Part shown: positions 1 to 8,046 of the stretch, piece by piece
How the letters are laid out: each line of letters opens with the position of its first letter
Numbering within the stretch: the first letter of the stretch is position 1
Source: Candidatus Gastranaerophilales bacterium
GTDB taxonomy: Bacteria > Cyanobacteriota > Vampirovibrionia > Gastranaerophilales > Gastranaerophilaceae
DNA length: 64,000 nucleotides
Direction: 5' to 3'
NCBI GenBank assembly: GCA_900770525.1
Contig: CAAHDT010000017.1
Coordinates: 10,509 to 74,508 of the forward strand
Notes under the pieces: generated by a model
What the model was told of the DNA's origin: nothing
Database searches by the model: none
What the model saw: only the letters and a program-made list of their open reading frames with translations
Program-made: the position numbers and the translations under genes

Positions 1-2
1 AA

Positions 3-1679
3 CCAATGCTTAACGTTACGGTTCTTGATTTGTCTACTGCGATTGTTCCACGTTCAGTTATCGAAACTGTTGCATCTTCAAAACAAAAAGATGAAAACGG
101 TAACGTTATAAAAGACGAAAATGGTAAAACCAAACGTAAATTCAACTTTTTAGCAGGACTGGAAGCCCTAAGACGTGAAAGTTCAGGCTTAATAATTAAC
201 TGCATTTTACCAAGCTTTATTGTTATTGGTGTAGCTAAATGTCTTAGCGGTCATATTATGGGACCAATATCCAACCTTACTAAAAACTGGGCCGATAAAG
301 ATACCTTGTCTACAATTAACACATTCTATAAAGGTCAAGGTGCAGAAAATTACGCTAAAACATTAAAGAATATGTTCCTAGACTTGAAAGGCGCCGATGG
401 CAATACTATTGACAAGTCTTTTGCAGAAATTTACAAACAATCACCGGAAGAGTTTGATAAAATATTCACTCATTTAGGACAAATGGCTGATTCTAAAGAC
501 TTAGATAGAAAAGCAGTTAGAAAAGCCATCCACAATATTGTTGACAAAACTCATAGTTCTGAAAACATCAAATTTATAACAAATAATGAAAAAGGAAATT
601 ACTTTGGCAATTCTTTAGAAGCTCTACTAAGAAACACTGTAGAGGTATTGCATGACTCTAAGAATGTTGGAATAAATTCAGCCAGCGAATTTTCAAAATA
701 TATAGAAAAAGCACAAAAACTTGTTAAATGGAAGAGTCTTGGCGGTATGGCATTAATTCTACCGTTAGCGCTTGCTGCTCAACCTATTAACAGGTGGATT
801 ACTCACCAATCAGCGGGTGGCAAGAAAGGTGCTCCTATATACAATGATAACGCAGATCATAGTTTAACAAAACAAGAAAAAGCTCAATTATTAAAACAAA
901 AATTTGTTTCAATAGGTTCAATGATTAGTTTGTCTTTGTTGTCTATGATGAAAATGCCTTCAATGAAGATGTTAGAGTTTAGAAACCTATTCCCATCTAT
1001 GGATCAGGCAAGAATTATTTCAACAGCAACATTTGCAAGTCGTATGGGCGCATCAGAAGACTTTAACGACCTTAGAGAATCAACTGTTCGTGACCTTGCA
1101 ACATTTGCTAGTTTTTACTTCTTAGGAGATTATGCTGCAAAAGGCATTGCAACCTTCATTGAACACAGAAACAAAAAACAAATAGCCAAAGCAATCGCAA
1201 ATGGAACAACACCTCCAAAAGAAGTTAAATTAATAAACGTATTAAAACCTCTTAAAGAAAATGCTAACAGTTTTGAAAAATTCTGGCATTGGACAAAACA
1301 TACAGCACTTAAGTCAACAAGTGAAATTTCGTCAAAACATGTTGAAAACTTACGTTCAGCATGTCAGTTAGGTAACTTAGGTTTCTCATTATTATCATTG
1401 GGATTATTTATTCCTTTGATAGGCAGAATTCAAACGAATAAGAAAGAACAAGTCAAGAAAGAACTTGCTAAAGCTACACAAAATGCTGCTACGGCGAATA
1501 CATTGACCAACTCGCCTCGACCACCTCAAACATCGGCAACGCAAGCCTCGACCTCGCCAACCACAAAGTCCGCGTCAACGACAGGAACACAAACCGCCAC
1601 GAACTCGGACAATTCAAAAGGTAGGTTGAAGCCAACGGACAAAAATTCAGCAGCATTTGGAGCATTTTTTAATTCGTAA
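3..1679 (+). CDS. Orphan membrane protein, 5'-truncated by window edge (tandem paralogue A)
   Basis: The frame is open to the left edge, so the gene probably starts outside the window; the first ATG is at 6. I do not recognise a family. The visible 557 residues align by eye with the next gene: LDLSTAIVPR near the start matches VDVGSMVIPR at about residue 60 of the neighbour. Other shared blocks are the RRES(S/T)G motif, AQPIN versus VQPVN, and DLRES(T/A)V followed by a hydrophobic stretch. By that alignment roughly 50 N-terminal residues are missing. Hydrophobic segments lie near residues 60-80, 245-260, 300-320, 360-380 and 455-475. The last 70 residues are a Ser/Thr/Pro/Asn-rich low-complexity tail with a higher GC content than the rest. 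It lies 11 bp upstream of its paralogue, so the two are probably co-transcribed. Function unknown. Confidence 0.75.
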   Translation, partial: PMLNVTVLDLSTAIVPRSVIETVASSKQKDENGNVIKDENGKTKRKFNFLAGLEALRRESSGLIINCILPSFIVIGVAKCLSGHIMGPISNLTKNWADKDTLSTINTFYKGQGAENYAKTLKNMFLDLKGADGNTIDKSFAEIYKQSPEEFDKIFTHLGQMADSKDLDRKAVRKAIHNIVDKTHSSENIKFITNNEKGNYFGNSLEALLRNTVEVLHDSKNVGINSASEFSKYIEKAQKLVKWKSLGGMALILPLALAAQPINRWITHQSAGGKKGAPIYNDNADHSLTKQEKAQLLKQKFVSIGSMISLSLLSMMKMPSMKMLEFRNLFPSMDQARIISTATFASRMGASEDFNDLRESTVRDLATFASFYFLGDYAAKGIATFIEHRNKKQIAKAIANGTTPPKEVKLINVLKPLKENANSFEKFWHWTKHTALKSTSEISSKHVENLRSACQLGNLGFSLLSLGLFIPLIGRIQTNKKEQVKKELAKATQNAATANTLTNSPRPPQTSATQASTSPTTKSASTTGTQTATNSDNSKGRLKPTDKNSAAFGAFFNS

Positions 1680-1690
1680 AGGAAAGTATC

Positions 1691-3613
1691 ATGGAAATTA
1701 GACATATAACCCCACAACAGCATAGCAACTTTATAAAAGCAAAAGAAAACAAACAAGGAAACAATCAAAATCCTTCTTTTGGTAGTGCTGCATTTGCATC
1801 ATCATTAATGGCTGCCCCAAATGTATTTTTAAGATTTCTTGATACAAATCAGGCATGGGGTGCAAACTTAGTGGATGTAGGTTCTATGGTAATTCCAAGA
1901 ACTGCATATGACATGAAAAACAGAGGTCTTGCAACTGGACTTGAAACAGGACGTAGAGAATCTACCGGTACTTTTAACCACGCTATGGTTGGTGTATATG
2001 GTACTGTTGCCGGTGCTCTTCTTGCAATGGGATTGAACAATGCTTATAAATTCAAAGCTCATAAGATTTTTGCAAACAACGACACATTAAATATCTTAGG
2101 GGATAAATGGTACAACGCATTGCATTCAGGCAGCAATGATCCATTGAAATCATACTTGCAAGATGTAACTTCTAATATGAAATTATACAATCCTGCTCGT
2201 AAAGATGCCGTTGAAGGATTTGTATCAATGTCAGAAGATACACAAAAACTTGTTGTTAATAAATTCTACGACTTAATCAAAAACGGTTCAAAAGATACAA
2301 TTAAATCAGATGACGTAAATTACTTAAAAGCATTAATCACTTCTGACACTGGAGCTGAAAAGAGTGTATTACTTAAAGGTTTCCACGATGGCAAACTTGC
2401 ACAAGCCGATAACGTACTTGCGACATTGTTAGAAAATATTCATAATGTTACTAAAGCATTTGAAAAACCAAAAGTTATTGAAAGTTTCAAAAATGCAGCT
2501 AAGGCTAGTGAAGCTTCCGTATTAAAATCACTGAAATCATTAAATGTTTCAAGAGCGGTTGCAGGTTTAGGATTTGCAGCATTATTTGGTATGTCAGTAC
2601 AGCCTGTTAACATGTACTTAACTAAGAAAAAGACCGGTTGTGACGGCTTCCCTGGAGTTCCGGGACGTAAAAAAGATAACTCTAATAAATTCTTTGCTAT
2701 GAAATCAGCTATGGCTGTATTATTTGGTGCCGGTGCTATTTCTACAATTATGGTTGGCGATAAAAAGTCTGCTATTAAAGAAGCTGCCAAGATGAGCGAC
2801 AAGTTAAAAGACTTTGGCGGAAGATTCTTATCAAAAATCCAATTCAAGGGTATGATGCCAACAATCAACCAATTAAAATTTGTATACGGTATGACAATCT
2901 TCTCAAGATTGATGTGTGCAAGAGATAAGGACGAATTGAGAGAATCTGCTGTTAAAGATTCATTAGGTTTCTTAAACTTGCTAATCATTGGTGGGCTTGT
3001 AACTAAAGGTGTTACAAGATTAATGAATAAAGACTTGATTGTAATGCCTAAGAATGCAGGCAAAGGCTTTGCAAGCTGGATGAAGAATTCATCAGTAAAA
3101 TCAAGAGATGAAGTTATCCTTGAAACATTGAAAAAATACGGTATAGATGTTGTAAAAGACGGCAAAGCGTTACCTTATGGTAAGTTATTAGAAGCAATGA
3201 AAGGTTTGCCGAGTGAAGCAAAATCTGCTCTTAAAGGGAAGTTAGCAGTACTTAACATTGCGCAACTTATCGGATATGCATATTCTGGTATATTCCTTGG
3301 TCACTACTTACCGAAAATTAACGATAAAATGTCAAAAGCTAACGAAGAAAAACGTATTGCAAAACAAGCAAAAGCAGAAGGTAAAACTGTAGAACAAGTT
3401 AAAGCAGAAATAGCCGCAGAACAAAAGAAAATGGAAGAAAAAATGAGCGGAAAAAAAGTCGACAGCGCCGCAAAAGCTGAAAAAACTCAGCCTGCTCATG
3501 ATACAGTATCAACAGCAATTAGAGTAACAGAATCACCTAAAACAGAACCTCAACAAAATGCAACTGCTCAATCTCAACTAGATACATTCAAAGCAAAACA
3601 CTTAAGTGCATAG
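1691..3613 (+). CDS. Orphan multi-pass membrane protein (tandem paralogue B)
   Basis: This 640-residue protein has a good Shine-Dalgarno (AAAGGAAAG) before ATG 1691. No known family is recognised. A short charged or polar N-terminus carries an F-G motif (NPSFGSAAF, residues 28-35), followed by the block shared with the upstream paralogue (VDVGSMVIPR, then GRREST). Hydrophobic segments are near residues 100-118, 290-310, 335-355, 420-440 and 520-540. The C-terminal 90 residues are charged and low-complexity (Lys/Ala/Glu-rich, then Thr/Gln-rich), probably cytoplasmic and disordered. The gene ends with TAG close to a convergent gene, with no obvious terminator. It is probably an envelope protein specific to this lineage; the role is unknown. 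Confidence 0.8.
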   Translation: MEIRHITPQQHSNFIKAKENKQGNNQNPSFGSAAFASSLMAAPNVFLRFLDTNQAWGANLVDVGSMVIPRTAYDMKNRGLATGLETGRRESTGTFNHAMVGVYGTVAGALLAMGLNNAYKFKAHKIFANNDTLNILGDKWYNALHSGSNDPLKSYLQDVTSNMKLYNPARKDAVEGFVSMSEDTQKLVVNKFYDLIKNGSKDTIKSDDVNYLKALITSDTGAEKSVLLKGFHDGKLAQADNVLATLLENIHNVTKAFEKPKVIESFKNAAKASEASVLKSLKSLNVSRAVAGLGFAALFGMSVQPVNMYLTKKKTGCDGFPGVPGRKKDNSNKFFAMKSAMAVLFGAGAISTIMVGDKKSAIKEAAKMSDKLKDFGGRFLSKIQFKGMMPTINQLKFVYGMTIFSRLMCARDKDELRESAVKDSLGFLNLLIIGGLVTKGVTRLMNKDLIVMPKNAGKGFASWMKNSSVKSRDEVILETLKKYGIDVVKDGKALPYGKLLEAMKGLPSEAKSALKGKLAVLNIAQLIGYAYSGIFLGHYLPKINDKMSKANEEKRIAKQAKAEGKTVEQVKAEIAAEQKKMEEKMSGKKVDSAAKAEKTQPAHDTVSTAIRVTESPKTEPQQNATAQSQLDTFKAKHLSA

Positions 3614-3651
3614 ACTATTGACCTTTGAACATAAGGCTAAAAAGATTATAG

Positions 3652-4482
3652 TTATTTGTTCTCATTGATTAATGTCTGCATTATACCAAATACTTTTTCG
3701 GTATTAGCCCCTGTACCTTGCAGTGGTACAGAAAACTCATAACCATAAGCGATATTATTTAATTCCATTAATAATTTTTTTATAAAATTTTGCTTAAAAG
3801 AAACTCTAGATTTATCTTTTAATGTAAAACAAATAATTTTGGTTGAATTTACTCTTAACAAATCCATTTCTGAAATATTATTATATTCAAAATAAATTTG
3901 TTTAGTTTTTTCACCTAAATTTAAATAAAAACCACTTTTAGCTAAACATAAAAGAGTTTTTGGAGAAATAAAATCTATCAATGCTTTAGGCAGACAAAAC
4001 AAACCAAAGAAAATTATACTGATATACCCAACCTTTATAGAATAAATATCACTTAAATGGATAAGATATATTCCACCTAAAACAAATATTAAACATCCAA
4101 TTATATATAAAAATATAAAACTTCTTTTTTGCTTTGCGACAAACAGAACTTCTTTATTATCCATATTAACTTTATCCATATTATATTCATACGAAGTTAA
4201 ATTTCTATCATTAATCATGTCAAACCACAACTCACCATTCTTGATAATATCAGCAGAAAAAGCTTCTTTTATCACCATTTTAGGAAGTTGAGTACTAACA
4301 CCATTCAAAAACAAATAGTCTTTCAGGACTTTCCAAGCTAATTCAAAGCAAACTTCGTAAGCCTAAATTAAAGCTAAATGAGAAAGAACATATGATTTAT
4401 CTTTATTATACGCTACAACAGCATCAGAAAAAATAGAATATTCCTTGTTAAAATTCTCTATTCTCTCACTCAATCTAGACAT
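3652..4482 (-). pseudogene. HI0074-like substrate-binding domain fused to STM3941-like protein, in-frame amber stop
   Basis: Reading from ATG 4482, which has an AGGGG ribosome site, the frame gives MSRLSERIENFNKEY, then a TAG at 4363-4365 (codon 40), then AYEVCFELAWKVLKDYL without a frame change. From knowledge of the family this is the helical core of the HI0074 / nucleotidyltransferase substrate-binding group, which normally has Gln at that position (IQ..E..FELAWK..KDYL), so one C-to-T change explains the stop. Family signatures continue (VIKEAF, GELWFDM, DRNLTSYEYN). The sequence then passes into a second unit with two membrane helices (about 68-110 of the 220-residue open part) and a C-terminus like STM3941-family proteins (SGFYLNL, NNISEMDL). 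The second part may still be translated from an internal start such as MDNKEV. No partner nucleotidyltransferase is adjacent. Confidence 0.65.
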
Positions 4483-4537
4483 AGTACCCCTTATACACAA
4501 AAAGCATACCACAAATGTATGCTCAAAATGTTAAAAA

Positions 4538-4614
4538 TGGGGCGGGAGATGGGATTCGAACCCATGCATATCGGAACCACAATCCGAGGTCTTAACCACT
4601 TGACGACACCCGCC
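4538..4614 (-). tRNA. tRNA-His (GUG)
   Basis: Read on the minus strand, this folds into a full cloverleaf. The anticodon loop is TTGTGGT with anticodon GTG. The T arm is ATGGG-TTCGAAT-CCCAT. The acceptor has the extra 5' G typical of tRNA-His pairing with C73, and CCA is encoded. There is one T-T mismatch in the acceptor stem. It sits between rpaB and the broken HI0074-like gene. Confidence 0.93.
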
Positions 4615-4698
4615 ATCAACTCTGTAATTCTATTCTATCAAAAACAGTCTAAAAATCAAGTATTATTTATTACAAATTTACTCTATTTGAATATTCAT

Positions 4699-4732
4699 AA
4701 AAAAAACTGGAGTACCAAGTGTGGTACTCCAG
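4699..4732 (-). terminator. Rho-independent terminator of rpaB
   Basis: An 11-bp perfect stem (CTGGAGTACCA / TGGTACTCCAG) with a 4-nt loop begins 8 nt after the rpaB stop. On the minus strand it is followed by a run of eight T. Confidence 0.92.
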
Positions 4733-4739
4733 TTAATCT

Positions 4740-5489
4740 TTAACTTATACGTTGGAACATATAACCAATTCCACGAGCTGTCAATATCAACTCCGGATTT
4801 GCCGGATCTGCCTCGAGTTTTGAACGCAATCTTGAAATGTGTACGTCAACAACTCTTGTATCAATTCGATGATCAGGCGGATAAGCCCATACGTGTTGCA
4901 AAATTTCGTTTCTTGAAAATGCTTGACCTGAATTATTTACCAACAATTCTAACAAACTGAATTCCATACCAGTCAAGCGAATTCTTTCATTCTTTCTGAA
5001 AACTTGACGGCGAGCAGTATCAATTTTAATATTGCCTGTTGTAATAACATTTTTGGTAACTTTGCCGGCAGGTGTAACTGTTTCACGATTATTTGTACGT
5101 CTTAGAACAGCTTTAACACGAGCTTCCAATTCTTTTGGAGAGAAAGGCTTAATAACATAATCGTCTGCCCCAAGTTCTAAACCAGTAATTCTTTCAGAAA
5201 CATCTCCAAGTGCTGTTAAGATAATAATAGGAACATCTGCAGTTCTTCTAATTTCTCTTGTTACACCATAACCATCCATTTTTGGCATCATTACATCCAA
5301 TACTACCAAATCCGGATTATATTTATTAAATGCGTTAACTGCTTCTTCCCCATCAGCAGCAGTATACACATCATATCCTGCCATTTTTAATCTTGTTTCC
5401 AGAATACGTCTGATACTAGCTTCATCATCAGCCAGTAGAATTCTTGGACGATCTTCTGATTCACTAGGAAATTCCATGTTTTCTGTCAT
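4740..5489 (-). CDS. rpaB: RpaB-type OmpR-family response regulator
   Basis: This 249-residue two-component regulator has a receiver domain (about 15-130) and an OmpR/PhoB winged-helix DNA-binding domain (about 150-249). Visible receiver residues are the acidic pair in LLADDE (D21, D22), the phospho-acceptor Asp65 (LVVLDVMMPKMDG), Thr92 and Lys114 (YVIKPFS). The DNA-binding domain shows VWAYPPDHRIDTRVVDVHIS, which I associate with RpaB/Ycf27 of Cyanobacteria. There RpaB, partnered with the kinase Hik33/NblS, controls stress and photosystem genes through HLR1 sites. No kinase gene is adjacent. The gene stands alone with its own terminator, and an AT-rich 190-bp upstream region presumably holds its promoter. 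The family call is strong; the regulon in a non-photosynthetic cell is unknown. Confidence 0.93.
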   Translation of the reverse strand: MTENMEFPSESEDRPRILLADDEASIRRILETRLKMAGYDVYTAADGEEAVNAFNKYNPDLVVLDVMMPKMDGYGVTREIRRTADVPIIILTALGDVSERITGLELGADDYVIKPFSPKELEARVKAVLRRTNNRETVTPAGKVTKNVITTGNIKIDTARRQVFRKNERIRLTGMEFSLLELLVNNSGQAFSRNEILQHVWAYPPDHRIDTRVVDVHISRLRSKLEADPANPELILTARGIGYMFQRIS

Positions 5490-5681
5490 AATCTTTTCTT
5501 TCCTTACGTTGATAATCTAACACCTTTTATAACCAAAAATATTACAAATTATTTAGTTTTCTAAATTTTCTTGAATATTTATAACGTTATATTAATATAA
5601 TTTAACAAAAATTGCAAGTACTTTTTACAACAAATCAGCAAAAAAGTTGGAAGCAATTTCATGTGTTGCAAAAGCAACTAA

Positions 5682-6746
5682 TTAAGCGTTAATAGCTTCA
5701 GTTTTAGCGGTTTCTTTTTTCATTAAGCCGTTTTTGAAAGCAGACCAACCGAGCAATGACAATGTACCACATACTGCAGCACCAATTACAGAGCCAGCAC
5801 CTACGGTTTTAAAGCATAATTTGCCAATAACCTTTTTATCTAAAGTTTTAATTAAATTTTTAATACCGTCAACATTTGTTTTTAAGCCTTCGGTAAGCGA
5901 ATTCAACGGATCTTTTATCCAATCCGTATTCTTTGCCATTCCTTTAAGTGCTTTTGCAACACCACCGAATGCCTTTAAGGATTTATTGTGTTCAAATTCT
6001 TCAAATATTTGAGCAGAAACTTTTTTCCAAGCTACACGTTCTTCCGGTGTAAAGTTTTTAACATTAATAACAGCTTGTGAAATACCTTCTGTTATATTAC
6101 CTGTTGCTTTACCGATAATTCTGCTTGTAGGAATTCCAAAGCCTAAGAACTTAAGAATTGTTCCCTTAACACCAGGTTGTTGCATAATTCTATCAACTTT
6201 TGCAGCCTGTTCAGGACTCATTGCTTTATTAATTATGCCAGCAAGCAAACTTTTTTTATTTTTTCTTACAGTAACTGAACCAATAATCGGATCAAAAACC
6301 TTGTCGATAACAGAACTTGCAGCTTTGTCATGTGCAAAAGCGTTATGCAATCTCTTAGTTAATGTACCTGCAATATTCAGCACACCTTCAGAGGCATTAG
6401 TTGAATTCAAGCCGTTTAAAGCTGTTGTTAATTCTTTAAGTTGAGTAGAGTTAGTCAAATCAAGTTTAACATTTTTCAAGGTTTGTTGAATTGCCTGACC
6501 ATAATTTGAATTTACTGCAATATTTGTCAATTCTCTTGGCAAACGAACAGCACCTGCAACACCACCGAGAACAGCACCGCCAATCATACCGCTTGTACCG
6601 GCAACAACACCTGTTGCGGCAACCGCCCTATCAGGATTTTTAGATACATAAACCGGTTTTTCTTTTTTATTATTTTCTTTATTATCTATAGGTTTTGCAT
6701 TATTAACATTTTCACCTGCAAAACTAATTCTTGAAATACTTGTCAT
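5682..6746 (-). CDS. Orphan membrane protein with N-terminal F-x-G motif
   Basis: This 354-residue protein matches no family known to me. The N-terminus reads MTSISRISFAGENV, with an F-A-G motif at residues 9-11, followed by a short Lys/Asn-rich linker. A glycine-rich hydrophobic segment (about 42-68, rich in GG/GA) is followed by a long, mostly helical soluble region and a second hydrophobic segment near the C-terminus (about 315-338). The layout (F-(x)-G motif, Gly-rich membrane segment, helical domain, C-terminal membrane segment) is the same as in the 343-residue protein at 56034-57065, although overall sequence similarity is low by eye. It is a single gene, and about 190 bp separate its stop from the rpaB start. 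Probably an envelope protein; function unknown. Confidence 0.7.
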   Translation of the reverse strand: MTSISRISFAGENVNNAKPIDNKENNKKEKPVYVSKNPDRAVAATGVVAGTSGMIGGAVLGGVAGAVRLPRELTNIAVNSNYGQAIQQTLKNVKLDLTNSTQLKELTTALNGLNSTNASEGVLNIAGTLTKRLHNAFAHDKAASSVIDKVFDPIIGSVTVRKNKKSLLAGIINKAMSPEQAAKVDRIMQQPGVKGTILKFLGFGIPTSRIIGKATGNITEGISQAVINVKNFTPEERVAWKKVSAQIFEEFEHNKSLKAFGGVAKALKGMAKNTDWIKDPLNSLTEGLKTNVDGIKNLIKTLDKKVIGKLCFKTVGAGSVIGAAVCGTLSLLGWSAFKNGLMKKETAKTEAINA

Positions 6747-6842
6747 GTTAACTACCTTTTACAACTACACATACATTAGTAAACAACTGAAAATAGAAAA
6801 TATTGCTAAATATTAAGCCAATATTAAGATATTTTAACAAAG

Positions 6843-7916
6843 TTATTTTGTTTCAATATAGTTAGTATTTGGGATATAATCAGATTTTTGACCGTTTATA
6901 TCCAGCTTATTAAGGATTGTTGCTCTTTTCTTGCGGAAAAGCATATCAACAAAAGCTTCTAACCTTGTAATAAATCCGGCTTCGCCAGTTTGTTCATCAA
7001 TTGTAAGGTGCAAAATAGGTTTGTTAAATTGTTTAGCTTTTCTAACAATTCTTTCAATCATCAAAGAATCAGGACCGCAGCCAAAAGCATTCAAAGCAAT
7101 TAAACCATCAACTTTATTGTCTTTTAAGTAATGTCCAGCAGTACCGGTCATTTCAAACTCATTAGCCCAGTATAATTTTTCACCAAGAGCGTTAATGCCT
7201 TCCATAGTTTGTTCATTAGAAAGTTGAAGTGATGTATAAACTCTTACATCCATAGCTTCCAATTTTTCGATAATTTTCATGGAAGTTCTTTCGTCAAAAA
7301 TGTTATAACCGTGAGCCACGAGAGCAATTGAAATAGGATGTTCTTTAGTGTTATTTTCAATAAACACTTTACCTTGAAGAGCGTAATTCATTGCTTTTTT
7401 ATAGCTCATACCTGATTTTGACATAATATGGAAGTTATTATAAGTTCTCCAACCGGCTTTTGAAGCTTCTTTAATTTTGTTTTCGTCAGTAATACCGAAC
7501 GGTGCAACAGCTTGTTTTAAAAACTCATATAAACCTTGATTTTTTTCAGATTTATCGAGAGTAGCTTCAATCATTGTGAACGGTCTTTTTACAACATTTC
7601 TAATCAAATCAGGCAATCCTCTAATTTTAGAACAATTATAAATTTTAGGGGCAATTGACTGAATTGACGGAACAAAAATTTTATCAATCCCTTTGTCAAG
7701 AAGATTTAGTATATGCCCAACATAAACTTTTATCGGCAAGCAAGTTTCAGTAACAACAAGTGCTGAACCGCTAGACATTGTTTGCTTTGTGGTAACATCG
7801 GATAACACAATTTTTATTCCAAGAGCTGTGAAAAAACCGTAATAGAACGGATAATTGTGATAAAAATTCATTGCGCGCGGTATACCGATAATCATTTCAT
7901 TATTATTTGATTGCAT
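6843..7916 (-). CDS. DUF2229 / acyl-CoA dehydratase activase-related protein
   Basis: This 357-residue protein starts IGIPRAMNFYHNYPFYYGFF, the signature of the DUF2229 family related to 2-hydroxyacyl-CoA dehydratase activases and subunits. Conserved cysteines are visible in ETCLPIK (about residue 58), IYNCSKIRGLPD (about 92) and ALNAFGCGPDS (about 278). These are plausible Fe-S ligands by analogy with 2-hydroxyacyl-CoA dehydratase subunits. The ATPase half that is fused to this domain in large activase proteins is absent, so this is a stand-alone version. No dehydratase genes are adjacent, so the substrate cannot be inferred. Family assignment is confident; function is not. Confidence 0.8.
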   Translation of the reverse strand: MQSNNNEMIIGIPRAMNFYHNYPFYYGFFTALGIKIVLSDVTTKQTMSSGSALVVTETCLPIKVYVGHILNLLDKGIDKIFVPSIQSIAPKIYNCSKIRGLPDLIRNVVKRPFTMIEATLDKSEKNQGLYEFLKQAVAPFGITDENKIKEASKAGWRTYNNFHIMSKSGMSYKKAMNYALQGKVFIENNTKEHPISIALVAHGYNIFDERTSMKIIEKLEAMDVRVYTSLQLSNEQTMEGINALGEKLYWANEFEMTGTAGHYLKDNKVDGLIALNAFGCGPDSLMIERIVRKAKQFNKPILHLTIDEQTGEAGFITRLEAFVDMLFRKKRATILNKLDINGQKSDYIPNTNYIETK

Positions 7917-8046
7917 ATTAAAAAAAATCTCCCTGTCAGGTAAATTGCATTTTACTACTCATATAATACTTCAAACTGAAAAAAAATACCATATGTTCAA
8001 GAAAATGTTAATATTTGTTACCTGATATAAAGTATTTACCTGCCAA

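Noticed and set aside
1526..1768. 80-residue minus-strand frame over the GC-shifted tail
   Set aside because: No ribosome site; it covers the low-complexity tail of one gene and the start of the next, and its residues mirror that tail.
2440..3165. 241-residue open frame on the minus strand
   Set aside because: It lies wholly antisense to the clearly coding 640-residue protein, has no ribosome site and reads like the mirror of its codons.
4519..4960. Plus-strand frames across tRNA-His and the rpaB end
   Set aside because: They overlap a tRNA, a terminator and rpaB on the other strand, without ribosome sites.
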